Origin: CAZQCI01 sp964592255
GTDB taxonomy: Bacteria > UBA10199 > SBBF01
DNA length: 13,647 nucleotides
Reading direction: 5' to 3'
NCBI GenBank assembly: GCA_964592255.1
Contig: CAZQCI010000055.1
Coordinates: 1-13,647 of the forward strand
Shown: positions 7,131-13,647 of the stretch, in pieces
Layout: each line of letters starts with the position of its first letter
Position numbering within the stretch: the stretch's first letter is position 1
Position numbers and translations under genes: made by a program
Notes under the pieces: model-generated
Seen by the model: the letters and a program-made list of their open reading frames with translations, nothing else
What the model was told of the DNA's origin: nothing
Database searches by the model: none

Positions 7131-7814
7131 TTAATCAAGGTTTAACGTTTTATTTAATGATTCAGGATCGGGGATTTCGATGTACTTATCTTGGGTGACC
7201 AGGAGATTGTCCTTAGTCCATAAACTCAAAATACGGATGACGGTTTCAACTGATGATCCGACTCTATCGGCAATATCTTGACGCGTTAAGGGAATAGGGA
7301 TTCGGCTTGTTTTTCCAAAAATAAGTTGGACTCGGTTAAGTAAATCAAGCAGGAAAACGGCAATACGTTTTTCTACGGAATCAAAAGAAGCACTTCGGTC
7401 GATGTGGGCTTGTTGGATTCTTTCCCCCATTTGGTTAATAAGGGTTTGTCCTATTTTAGGATGAAGTAGAAAAATATCTTTAAAATTTTTTATTTCTATT
7501 TTCATGACAGAAGTTTCTTCAAGAGCTAAGGCACTCACAGGATACAATCCATTCTGCATGGCCACCACAGCTCCAAGAATATCTCCCCGCATTAAAATGT
7601 GGACAATACGTTCTTTACCATCCGGGTGGGCTTTGACTAATTTCATGCTTCCAGAAAGGATAATGTAAGTATGGCTTGCGGGGTTGCCGGCGGAAAAAAG
7701 AATTTCTCCTCTTTTAAGTTCACAAAAAAGACATTTTGCAACCAGTTGTTGGAGATCATCAACGGTTATGTCTTTAAAAAGAGGGAGGCTTTTGATGAGA
7801 CGTAAATCTTTCAT
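7131..7814 (-). CDS. Crp/Fnr-family transcriptional regulator, DNR/NNR-like by context
   Basis: This 227-aa protein has an N-terminal cyclic-nucleotide-binding-type beta barrel (about residues 10-120), a long dimer helix (about 118-140) and a C-terminal winged HTH (about 170-215; IPIPLTRQDIADRVG, then recognition helix SSVETVIRILSLW with E190 and R194). It lacks the four-Cys set of oxygen-sensing FNR; only C28 and C31 (CLFC) are in the N-terminal part. A direct [4Fe-4S] oxygen sensor is therefore unlikely, and NO or redox sensing as in DNR/NNR is the better guess. Glu and Arg in the recognition helix fit the TGAT-N4-ATCA sites upstream of nirK and of this gene. It lies between the nir and cbb3 clusters. 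The ATG at 7814 has no Shine-Dalgarno, and the nearest -10 (7824-7829) would give an almost leaderless mRNA. Confidence 0.9.
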   Translation of the reverse strand: MKDLRLIKSLPLFKDITVDDLQQLVAKCLFCELKRGEILFSAGNPASHTYIILSGSMKLVKAHPDGKERIVHILMRGDILGAVVAMQNGLYPVSALALEETSVMKIEIKNFKDIFLLHPKIGQTLINQMGERIQQAHIDRSASFDSVEKRIAVFLLDLLNRVQLIFGKTSRIPIPLTRQDIADRVGSSVETVIRILSLWTKDNLLVTQDKYIEIPDPESLNKTLNLD

Positions 7815-7823
7815 GATCTAAAA

Positions 7824-7829
7824 AGTATA
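7824..7829 (-). promoter_or_regulatory. Predicted -10 of the Crp/Fnr gene promoter
   Basis: The minus strand reads TATACT, 5 of 6 to consensus, with TGGAAA (7848-7853) as a weak -35 at 18 bp. Transcription would start near 7817, about 3 nt before the ATG. The operator at 7829-7842 fills the spacer, so bound protein would be expected to block this promoter (negative autoregulation). Confidence 0.4.
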
Positions 7830-7842
7830 TGATGAAGATCAT
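7829..7842. promoter_or_regulatory. FNR/DNR-type operator in the divergent regulator/hemerythrin region
   Basis: ATGAT-GAAG-ATCAT is a perfect five-base-arm dyad. It differs from the nirK site (read on the minus strand) at one spacer base. It is centred 40.5 bp before the A of the hemerythrin ATG and 21.5 bp before the regulator ATG. This allows activation rightward and repression leftward by the same site. Confidence 0.72.
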
Positions 7843-7875
7843 AATTTTTTCCAGTAAATATCGGAAAATAAAAAA

Positions 7876-8547
7876 ATGTCGGGAGCCGCAACAACTTATT
7901 TGCTTCAAGAGCATGAAACTATTACTCGTGCGTTGAATCTGGCTCGATTACTCTATACTCAGTACAATCTTAAGAAGGAAGTGGATATGGAGCCTGTCAG
8001 TGTGCTGCTCGATTTTTTTTCCGGTTATGCGGACAAAATTCATCATGCTAAAGAAGAAGATGTTCTTTTCCCTTATCTTGATAAAATGAGTGTGTTATCC
8101 GGTGGTCCTCATTGCAGTTATTATTCTTCGTTAAGATTTATTAGCCCGCCTATTGAAAAAGTGATTCACAATTTAAATGAAGAAATGCACAAGCCAGATG
8201 AGGTTAAAAACCATACGATAACAGAAGGTAATCCATTAAATCCTATCCTTGAAGAGCATGCTCTTGGACGCAAGCTGATTGAACGTTTACGCTTTGAATT
8301 GGAAGGTTTACAAAAAAAACAAAAAACTGATTTTCGTGATTTTTTTTATTATTTAAATCGATACATAGGTCTTTTAGAAGAGCATATCAAAAAAGAAGAC
8401 ACCTGTCTTTTTTACATGGTTGATTATTATTTTGATGAAAATATTCAGCAAGAAATTGTAGCACGTTTCAAAGAAGTAGATCAAAAAATAGAGAAGGAGC
8501 TGAAATATTGGATAAAAATGATATCAGACTTAGAGAAGCCTGGGTGA
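7876..8547 (+). CDS. Hemerythrin (HHE) domain protein
   Basis: This 223-aa soluble, mostly helical protein carries hemerythrin-type iron ligands: His13 (LLQEHETI), His56/His57 and Glu60/Glu61 (KIHHAKEEDVLFPYL), His128 (LEEHALGRKLI), and His170 with Glu174 (LLEEHIKKEDTCLFYMVD). These fit a non-heme di-iron site in a four-helix bundle. There is no signal peptide, so it is cytoplasmic. It lacks the N-terminal cysteine domain of YtfE/RIC repair proteins. Such proteins bind O2 or NO. Divergent from a DNR-like regulator and beside nirK, a role in NO or oxygen handling or sensing is likely but unproven. The ATG has no Shine-Dalgarno. A GAAAAT -10 at 7864-7869 with the operator at -40.5 would give a leaderless mRNA. 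It is the only plus-strand gene and ends 3 bp before the ccoG stop. Confidence 0.9.
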   Translation: MSGAATTYLLQEHETITRALNLARLLYTQYNLKKEVDMEPVSVLLDFFSGYADKIHHAKEEDVLFPYLDKMSVLSGGPHCSYYSSLRFISPPIEKVIHNLNEEMHKPDEVKNHTITEGNPLNPILEEHALGRKLIERLRFELEGLQKKQKTDFRDFFYYLNRYIGLLEEHIKKEDTCLFYMVDYYFDENIQQEIVARFKEVDQKIEKELKYWIKMISDLEKPG

Positions 8548-8550
8548 TTT

Positions 8551-9900
8551 TCATTTTGGGCCTAAAAAAGGCATCGTTTCTTTATTCACTTCCCCTGTGG
8601 AGGTGTTGATAATCTGAAAATCAATATTAAATTCTCCTGTGAAGTCTTTTTCAGCCATTTCTACAAAAACAGGAATACGTTTATCTCCCAAGCTTTCCAA
8701 TTCGACGTTTTGAAGTGGCATGACAAAAGAAACTCCCGGCAGGATTTTTGGTGTGATGGTGAATGTGCTTTTATCCGGTGATTTGTTGACCAGATGAAAA
8801 GCGTACTGGTTACGGATAATCCCGTTTTCTATGATGAAAGGAGCTTCTGTCAATCTGAGGATATGTGCTTCAAAACCATGTCTGCGGGATAAAGCGATAC
8901 TAAACACAGTGACACCAATAACCATTAATAACGTGTAGAGATAAATTCGTGGGCGTAAAATACGTCGCGCTAAACCATTGAGCCCGTTTAAAGAATCGTA
9001 ACGGATGAGTCCCGGTTTTTGCCCGATTTTCATCATGATATCGTTACAGGCATCAATGCAATTGGCACAGCCGATGCATTCCAGTTGCAATCCGTTACGG
9101 ATATCAATACCTGTGGGGCACACATCCACACAACGGTTGCAAGAAATACAATCTCCGCGGCCGACTTGCTGTTTTTTGCCACGGGGCTCTCCTCGTTTTT
9201 CATCATAGCCGATAACTAAGGTGTCATCATCGGTTAAGGCGGATTGGATTCTTCCGTAAGGACAAATGATGAGACACATTTGTTCACGAAACCAAGCAAA
9301 GTTGAAATAAATAAGAAAGGTAATAGTCATTACAAATATGAAGGCCCCCCAGTGTTCGGAAGGAGAATGAGTCATAAAAAGAATGAGTTGATCCAGGGAA
9401 ACAAAATAGCTGAGAAAGATATGGGTAATGACAAGAGTGACTAGGATGAAGAGAGCGTGTTTTAAAATAAATTTTCGGGTTTTAAAAAAATTCCAAGTTT
9501 GATTTTTAAGTAAAATTTGTGAAGAGCGCGGTCCTTCAATCCAGCGCTCAATTTTTCGATAAACTCCTTCTAAAAATACGGTTTGGGGGCAGGCCCAGCC
9601 ACACCAAAGTCTTCCTGCTAAAGCTGTGATGTAGAAGAGGGAGAAGAGAAACCCGCTGAGGATAAAAAATACTAAATAAAAATCTTGGGCATTATATGTT
9701 TGTCCAAAAAGATAAAATTTCCGGTGAATGATGTCGAGTAAGATGACAGGATGCCCTTTGATTTTACACAAAGGAATAACCGCATAAATAATGATTAGTA
9801 GCCCAAAACCCAGAAGACGGGAAGAAGTGAAAAAACCATGTACATCGGAGATCCGAATTTTTTGCCGTGTACCATCCGCGGCTAGGGATGATTTCATCAT
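8551..9900 (-). CDS. ccoG: CcoG/FixG, cbb3 oxidase assembly iron-sulfur protein
   Basis: This 449-aa polyferredoxin has about five membrane segments (near 30-50, 75-95, 148-168, 185-205 and 318-338). It keeps the N-terminal CGWAC (100-104) and CLIIC (209-213) cysteine pairs. A cytoplasmic double [4Fe-4S] domain has C251/254/257/261 and C275/278/281/285. The C-terminal ~110 residues form the Ig-like domain usual for the family. CcoG is reported to reduce copper during cbb3 assembly. The ATG at 9900 overlaps the ccoP stop by 4 bp (ATGA), with GGAG about 10 nt upstream. It is the last gene of this operon: the next gene is the convergent hemerythrin, so the ccoH that often follows is absent here. 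Confidence 0.95.
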   Translation of the reverse strand: MMKSSLAADGTRQKIRISDVHGFFTSSRLLGFGLLIIIYAVIPLCKIKGHPVILLDIIHRKFYLFGQTYNAQDFYLVFFILSGFLFSLFYITALAGRLWCGWACPQTVFLEGVYRKIERWIEGPRSSQILLKNQTWNFFKTRKFILKHALFILVTLVITHIFLSYFVSLDQLILFMTHSPSEHWGAFIFVMTITFLIYFNFAWFREQMCLIICPYGRIQSALTDDDTLVIGYDEKRGEPRGKKQQVGRGDCISCNRCVDVCPTGIDIRNGLQLECIGCANCIDACNDIMMKIGQKPGLIRYDSLNGLNGLARRILRPRIYLYTLLMVIGVTVFSIALSRRHGFEAHILRLTEAPFIIENGIIRNQYAFHLVNKSPDKSTFTITPKILPGVSFVMPLQNVELESLGDKRIPVFVEMAEKDFTGEFNIDFQIINTSTGEVNKETMPFLGPK

Positions 9901-10451
9901 TCCAATTTCTCTCCCTGGGGCGGTTTAGCACCGGGAGGTGAGCTGCCGTGTAAAGAACGAATATAGGCTACAAGCCCTTTCATTTGTTCGGGCTTGAGCA
10001 CTCCTTTCCACGCTAACATGCCTTTTTCAGTGACGCCATTTTCGATGGTATTAAAAATTTGGTCAGGCTTATTGCCGTGCAGCCAATAATCATCAGTTAA
10101 ATTAGGACCGATAACTCCTTGACCTTGCGGGCCATGGCAGGCGGCACAATTGGTTGCAAATGTTACTTTGGCAGCATCCATAGCAGTGTTATCAGCCATT
10201 AATGTTTTTATGTTTTCTTCACTGAGGGTTGAATTAGGGGCAGATCCATTTTGATATTTTTGATTGTGGGCCACCATATTATTTTTAAGCTCATCATACA
10301 ACCCAGGGCCTTTGAAGGTTTCGTAATAAAGCCAATAACCAATTCCAAAAATCACAGTAATGATAAAGGTGCCTAACCACCACCGTGGAAGTTGATTGTT
10401 GTATTCTTGAATGCCATCGTAGGAATGTTTTTTAAGTTCATCTTGTTTCAT
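9897..10451 (-). CDS. ccoP: CcoP, mono-heme cytochrome c subunit of cbb3 oxidase
   Basis: This 184-aa protein carries electrons to the CcoNO core. It begins with the cytosolic CcoP signature (HSYDGIQEYNNQLPRWW), has one membrane helix (about residues 25-43), then one periplasmic cytochrome c domain with CAACH (102-106), GPNLTDDYWLHG and a likely axial Met145 (KGMLAWKG). Classical proteobacterial CcoP has two hemes and about 300 residues; this is a short single-heme form. The start is chosen at 10451 because AGAGG (10461-10465) lies 9 nt upstream. The ATG at 10460 would add three residues but directly abuts the GAGG, which is too close. The start overlaps the end of ccoQ by 14 bp, and the stop overlaps ccoG. 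Confidence 0.93.
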   Translation of the reverse strand: MKQDELKKHSYDGIQEYNNQLPRWWLGTFIITVIFGIGYWLYYETFKGPGLYDELKNNMVAHNQKYQNGSAPNSTLSEENIKTLMADNTAMDAAKVTFATNCAACHGPQGQGVIGPNLTDDYWLHGNKPDQIFNTIENGVTEKGMLAWKGVLKPEQMKGLVAYIRSLHGSSPPGAKPPQGEKLE

Positions 10452-10605
10452 AGTTTTCATCCTCTAAAGGAAGTTGAGCGATGTTTTTGTGTCGGTCATG
10501 CGATTTAACCGACCAAAAAATAGCCCCCACAAAAAGAGCGCACATCAGAATAATGATAGGAAAAAAACTCTGATGTCCTAATTGTGTTACAAACTCACTG
10601 AGCAT
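10438..10605 (-). CDS. ccoQ: CcoQ/FixQ, small membrane subunit of cbb3 oxidase
   Basis: This 55-aa protein has a short N terminus (MLSEFVTQLG), one membrane helix at about residues 14-32 and a polar tail ending IAQLPLEDENYETR. Length, topology, the conserved PL-E-D tail and position between ccoNO and ccoP all fit CcoQ, which stabilises the oxidase complex. The ATG at 10605 lies inside the last codons of ccoNO (11-bp overlap) and follows AAGGAG by 6 nt. Its tail codons (TTA GAG GAT) provide the AGAGG ribosome-binding site for ccoP. Confidence 0.88.
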   Translation of the reverse strand: MLSEFVTQLGHQSFFPIIILMCALFVGAIFWSVKSHDRHKNIAQLPLEDENYETR

Positions 10606-12883
10606 GGTTTTCTCCTTTCTTATCTTTTCCTAATTTTTGAAGATAAGAAATCAGAGCCACAAGTTGAGAGTTGGGATCAACATCCACTTGGTTTTGTTTT
10701 AGCCCTTCGCTGATATTTTTAGCTTGAAGTTTTGCCTGGTCTACAGCACTTGAAATGTCTGCGTTGGCATAAGGTACCCCCAATTTTTGCATCAAACTCA
10801 TTTTTTTGGGAAGAAGAGCGAAGTCAGTTTTAAGAGAGGTTAGGAATTCATAAGGAGGCATAATAGAACCCGGTGATGTGGATCGTGGATCTATCATGTG
10901 CTTATAGTGCCATAAGTCCGGATATTTTCCTCCTACGCGGGCTAGATCCGGTCCGGTTCTTTTGGAACCCCATTGAAATGGATGATCAAAGGCAGATTCC
11001 CAAGATTCGGAAGGTGGTCCGTAACGTAATGTTTCAGAAACCATCGGTCGAATCATCTGAGTGTGACACGTGTAACAACCTTCACGTAAATAAATATCCC
11101 GTCCTACTAATTCAAGCGGAGTATAAGGTGCGGTATTCTTGGCTACAGGAGCTTCTTTAGCAGCCATGAACATGGGAACCATTTCTGCAACTCCTCCGGC
11201 TAACACAGCAACCAGAACAAAAACCGTAAAGAGAAGAGGACGATGTTCAATGACTTCATGCCACGGATTACCACCCGGTTGGTCCAGTTTACGATTGGCT
11301 ATTATGAAACTGGTGACGGTTAAAGCCGCAAAACCTGCCAATATAAAAAATGTATTGAGAGGGCCTGCATTGCCCATGGCGAAGAGTAATATCATGCCTA
11401 CAACTAAAATAATCATGGTGGGAGAAAAAATGAGACGTAACCAACTGACTTTAGGAGCAGGAGTTTCATCGATGATGACTGTGACGCTGGCTTCCACCGG
11501 TTGTCCCGATTTTGCTGTAGCGATTAAATTCCAAGCCATCAGAATAAACGTGCCTAAATAGAGTACGCCTCCAATAATGCGTATGATGTACATGAGGTGG
11601 GAGGCAAAAATTGATTCTAGGAAATTTGGATACATCAGAGTCCCCTCAGGGGTAAGAGTTCTCCACATCAGTCCTTGAGTGAGTCCACTAGCGTACATGG
11701 AAGCCATGTAGAGTAGGATACCGAAAGTGCCGACCCAAAAATGAAAATTGGCCATTTTTTCAGACTTTAGTTTTGTGCCGAAAAGTTTTGGTACTAACCA
11801 ATAAAACATTCCTGCAGCCATGAAACCATTCCAACCCAAAGCTCCACCATGGACGTGTCCAATGATCCAATCGGTAGAATGAGCTAAACCATTAATGGAT
11901 TTGATGGAAAGCATAGGGCCTTCAAAGGTTGACATTCCGTAGAGAGTAATACCGGCAACAAAGAATTTAACGACCGGGTCGGTGCGGAGTTTGTCCCAGG
12001 CGCCCCGTAGTGTGAGTAACCCGTTGATCATGCCTCCCCAACTGGGAGCCCAAAGTGCCACACTAAAAATCATGCCTAAAGTTTGTACCCAATCTGGTAG
12101 GGAGGTGTAGAGCAGGTGGTGGGGCCCTGCCCAAATATACATGAAGACTAAAGCCCAAAAGTGAATGATGGAAAGTCGGTAAGAATAAATAGGTTTGCCG
12201 ACGGCTTTGGGCATAAAATAATACATAATGCCTAAAATAGGTGTGGTCAGAAAAAAGGCCACGGCATTATGTCCATACCACCATTGGACGAGCGCATCTT
12301 GCATCCCTGCATAAACGGAATACGATTTTAAAAATGTTAGTGGTAAAGAAATGTTATTAACAATGTGGAGAACCGCTACAGTGACTATGGTGGCAATGTA
12401 AAACCACAGAGCGACATAAAGTTGTTTTTCATTTCTCTTTTTTAAAGTCCAAAAGAAATTAACCGCAAAACCTACCCATACGGCAGCAATAGCAATATCA
12501 ATGGGCCATTCCAATTCGGCATATTCTTTTCCTTGTGTAAATCCTAAGGGAAGAGTGAGGGCTGCTGCGACAATAATCAGTTGCCATCCCCAAAAATGAA
12601 ATCGGCTTAAAAAATCCGAAGCCATTCTGGCTTTGAGCAAACGTTGCGTGGAATAATACACACCAGCAAACATCATATTGCCCACAAAAGCGAAGATGAC
12701 GGCATTTGTATGTAAGGGGCGCAGTCGGCCATAACTGAGTAAAGGAGGGATATTAAGATAAGGAAAAGCAAGTTGGGATGCGATGATCACCCCGACAAGC
12801 ATTCCAACAATACCCCAAATAACTGAGGCGAATAAGAAATAACGCACGGATTTATCATCATAAACAATGGTTTTACTTTGCAT
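10595..12883 (-). CDS. ccoNO: CcoN-CcoO fusion, catalytic and cytochrome c subunits of cbb3 oxidase
   Basis: This 762-aa protein reduces O2 to water. Residues 1-455 are CcoN: low-spin heme ligands H58 and H345, high-spin heme b3 ligand H343, CuB ligands H205, H255 and H256, the expected cross-linked Tyr249, and Glu321. A linker with two further membrane helices (about 486-503 and 510-528) leads to CcoO (about 548-757), which has one helix (552-570), heme c site C603-Y-T-C-H607 and likely axial Met675 (GSIMPPYEF). CcoN and CcoO are usually separate; fused forms are known, notably in Bacteroidota. All catalytic residues are present, so it should be functional. GGAGG lies 9 nt before the ATG, inside ccoS. 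Confidence 0.97.
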   Translation of the reverse strand: MQSKTIVYDDKSVRYFLFASVIWGIVGMLVGVIIASQLAFPYLNIPPLLSYGRLRPLHTNAVIFAFVGNMMFAGVYYSTQRLLKARMASDFLSRFHFWGWQLIIVAAALTLPLGFTQGKEYAELEWPIDIAIAAVWVGFAVNFFWTLKKRNEKQLYVALWFYIATIVTVAVLHIVNNISLPLTFLKSYSVYAGMQDALVQWWYGHNAVAFFLTTPILGIMYYFMPKAVGKPIYSYRLSIIHFWALVFMYIWAGPHHLLYTSLPDWVQTLGMIFSVALWAPSWGGMINGLLTLRGAWDKLRTDPVVKFFVAGITLYGMSTFEGPMLSIKSINGLAHSTDWIIGHVHGGALGWNGFMAAGMFYWLVPKLFGTKLKSEKMANFHFWVGTFGILLYMASMYASGLTQGLMWRTLTPEGTLMYPNFLESIFASHLMYIIRIIGGVLYLGTFILMAWNLIATAKSGQPVEASVTVIIDETPAPKVSWLRLIFSPTMIILVVGMILLFAMGNAGPLNTFFILAGFAALTVTSFIIANRKLDQPGGNPWHEVIEHRPLLFTVFVLVAVLAGGVAEMVPMFMAAKEAPVAKNTAPYTPLELVGRDIYLREGCYTCHTQMIRPMVSETLRYGPPSESWESAFDHPFQWGSKRTGPDLARVGGKYPDLWHYKHMIDPRSTSPGSIMPPYEFLTSLKTDFALLPKKMSLMQKLGVPYANADISSAVDQAKLQAKNISEGLKQNQVDVDPNSQLVALISYLQKLGKDKKGENHAQ

Positions 12884-13022
12884 TCTGGTCGTCCTCCAAA
12901 GGTAGAAGAGAAATTTGATCTGCCAACTGAATATCTTTATTTTTTACAATGAAAAAGAAAAGCAACAAAGCACTTAAAATGAAAATCACCCCAATAAACA
13001 TCAGTAGAATGAGAATGTGCAT
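12873..13022 (-). CDS. ccoS: CcoS, cbb3 oxidase maturation protein
   Basis: This 49-aa protein has one N-terminal membrane helix (about residues 2-25: ILILLMFIGVIFILSALLLF), then KNKDIQLADQISLLPLEDDQNAK. This matches the CcoS plan of helix, a short Gln/Asp segment and an acidic tail. CcoS is needed for cofactor insertion into CcoN. Its stop lies 11 bp inside ccoNO, and its tail codons (TTG GAG GAC) supply the GGAGG for ccoNO. The ATG at 13022 has only A/T-rich sequence upstream. A second ATG seven codons in is possible, but would shorten the helix. Confidence 0.85.
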   Translation of the reverse strand: MHILILLMFIGVIFILSALLLFFFIVKNKDIQLADQISLLPLEDDQNAK

Positions 13023-13046
13023 ATTTTTTTTATTTTTTAAAAAAAT

Positions 13047-13076
13047 CTATTACAAGTTCTTTGAAACAAAAGTCAA
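13047..13076 (-). promoter_or_regulatory. Weak promoter candidate upstream of ccoS
   Basis: In the 83-bp space between ccoI and ccoS the minus strand has TTGACT (13071-13076) and TAATAG (13047-13052) at 18-bp spacing, the latter preceded by TG. It could give ccoS-NO-Q-P-G its own start. No FNR-type dyad is seen here. Confidence 0.25.
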
Positions 13077-13105
13077 CCAAGTATGGGGTAGCAAACTTGT
13101 TGGTG

Positions 13106-13647
13106 CTAAGCCTTTCGCATTTTTTTTACTGTCCAGCTGATGATGGTTAGTGACCCCACAGGCATGAGGATAGCCGCCAATAACGGTGTCATCAGGCCAG
13201 ATAAAGCTAAAGATGTGGTGCCTATATTATATATTATTGAGAAAATCAGGTTTCCATTGATGGTTCTTTCCAGTTTTTTGGCAATGACAAAAACCCGTGG
13301 AAGCCATCGTAGGTGTCCTGCTGAAAAAAAGAAATCGGTACAACGTGTAATCATGGCTTTCTCCCAAATAGGAGCGCCAGATAACAAGGCCGTTTCAAAA
13401 GCGGGGCAATCATTGAGGCCATCTCCGAGCATCAGTGACTCGGACGCTCCCCATTTTTTAATTACTTCACCTTTTTGGTTAGGGCTACAGGCTGCAAAAA
13501 CATGATTGTTCAAAAAACCCAATTCTTGAGCCATAGCTTTCACACGTTCAGGTTTATCTCCGCTCAGAAGGTAGGTGTTTAATCCTTGTTGATCTAATTG
13601 CTTCAAGGCTTGTTTGGCGTCTTCCAGAAGGGTTTCTCTTAGTTTAA
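13106..13647 (-). CDS. ccoI: C-terminal part of a CcoI/FixI-type heavy-metal (Cu) P-type ATPase
   Basis: The frame is open to the right edge (first full codon at 13645), so only the last ~180 residues are seen. They begin KLRETLLEDAKQALKQL, continue through the HAD phosphatase region (LLSGDKPERVKAMAQELGF) and the hinge motif GDGLND (13409-13426), and end in two membrane helices (NLIFSIIYNIG... and LLAAILMPVGSLTIIS). P1B ATPases of this subgroup export copper for cbb3 oxidase assembly. The symbol rests on position directly before ccoS. Two features are unusual: GDGLNDCPAF instead of GDG-x-N-D-x-P-A-L, with a divergent segment after it (ETALLSGAPIWEK), and MPVGS where the last helix normally has M-S-x-S-S. 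CopA-type function cannot be excluded without the N-terminal part. Confidence 0.85.
   Translation of the reverse strand, partial: KLRETLLEDAKQALKQLDQQGLNTYLLSGDKPERVKAMAQELGFLNNHVFAACSPNQKGEVIKKWGASESLMLGDGLNDCPAFETALLSGAPIWEKAMITRCTDFFFSAGHLRWLPRVFVIAKKLERTINGNLIFSIIYNIGTTSLALSGLMTPLLAAILMPVGSLTIISWTVKKMRKA

Noticed and set aside
8560..8572. GCCT-AAAAA-AGGC hairpin at the convergent ccoG/hemerythrin ends as a terminator
   Set aside because: Only a 4-bp stem, and it lies within ccoG coding sequence.
11139..11561. 140-codon plus-strand open frame opposite ccoNO
   Set aside because: It is antisense to a catalytic gene with fully conserved residues, has no recognisable domain and looks like an antisense shadow.
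13061..13076. TTGACTTTTGTTTCAA upstream of ccoS as an FNR-type box
   Set aside because: Half-sites do not fit TTGAT-N4-ATCAA at the required spacing; better read as a -35 region or chance.
13140..13505. 121-codon plus-strand frame opposite the P-type ATPase
   Set aside because: Shadow of the ATPase; no domain or signal.
1..13647. tRNA, rRNA, CRISPR arrays, transposases or integrases
   Set aside because: None seen by reading both strands; nothing but short palindromes and A/T runs lies between genes.

Overview
The window comes from a Gram-negative, facultatively respiring bacterium of moderate-to-low GC. Evidence for this is an outer-membrane porin with a signal peptide, periplasmic c-type cytochromes, a copper nitrite reductase and a cbb3 oxidase. 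The taxon cannot be fixed from sequence alone. The fused CcoNO subunit, mono-heme CcoP and gene order ccoI-S-NO-Q-P-G recall Bacteroidota-type cbb3 operons, but that is not proof of lineage. A 10-N run inside a gene marks this as a scaffolded draft assembly.

Region A (1-6743, all minus strand) is one tightly packed nitrite-respiration operon, read right to left: nirK (copper nitrite reductase with a C-terminal cytochrome c domain), nirV (SUMF1-like partner), a SCO/SenC copper chaperone, an alginate-export-type porin (broken by the N gap), a small DUF2231-like membrane protein, a fusion of di-heme cytochrome b, 2x[4Fe-4S] ferredoxin and an MvhD-like domain, and a membrane-anchored unknown cut by the window edge. 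Junctions are 4-bp overlap, 2 bp, 25 bp, 22 bp, TGATG and 10 bp, so a single transcript is likely.

Region B (6744-7875) is regulatory. It holds the nirK promoter with a perfect FNR/DNR-type dyad spaced for class II activation, a structured leader, a pair of palindromic repeats, a Crp/Fnr-family regulator gene on the minus strand, and a second near-identical dyad in the short divergent region shared with a hemerythrin gene on the plus strand (7876-8547).

Region C (8551-13647, minus strand) is a cbb3 oxidase operon: ccoI (5' end outside the window), ccoS, ccoNO fusion, ccoQ, ccoP and ccoG. ccoS and ccoQ are too short for routine ORF calling but are clear by translation and position. No ccoH is present.

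Taken together, the window encodes two low-oxygen terminal reductions, O2 by cbb3 and nitrite by NirK, with copper delivery and maturation factors and an in-cluster Crp/Fnr regulator whose likely sites sit in front of both nirK and itself. No NO reductase is present, so NO made by NirK must be handled by genes elsewhere, or sensed or bound in part by the hemerythrin. The least understood part is the three-gene tail of the nir operon, a candidate electron-input module.
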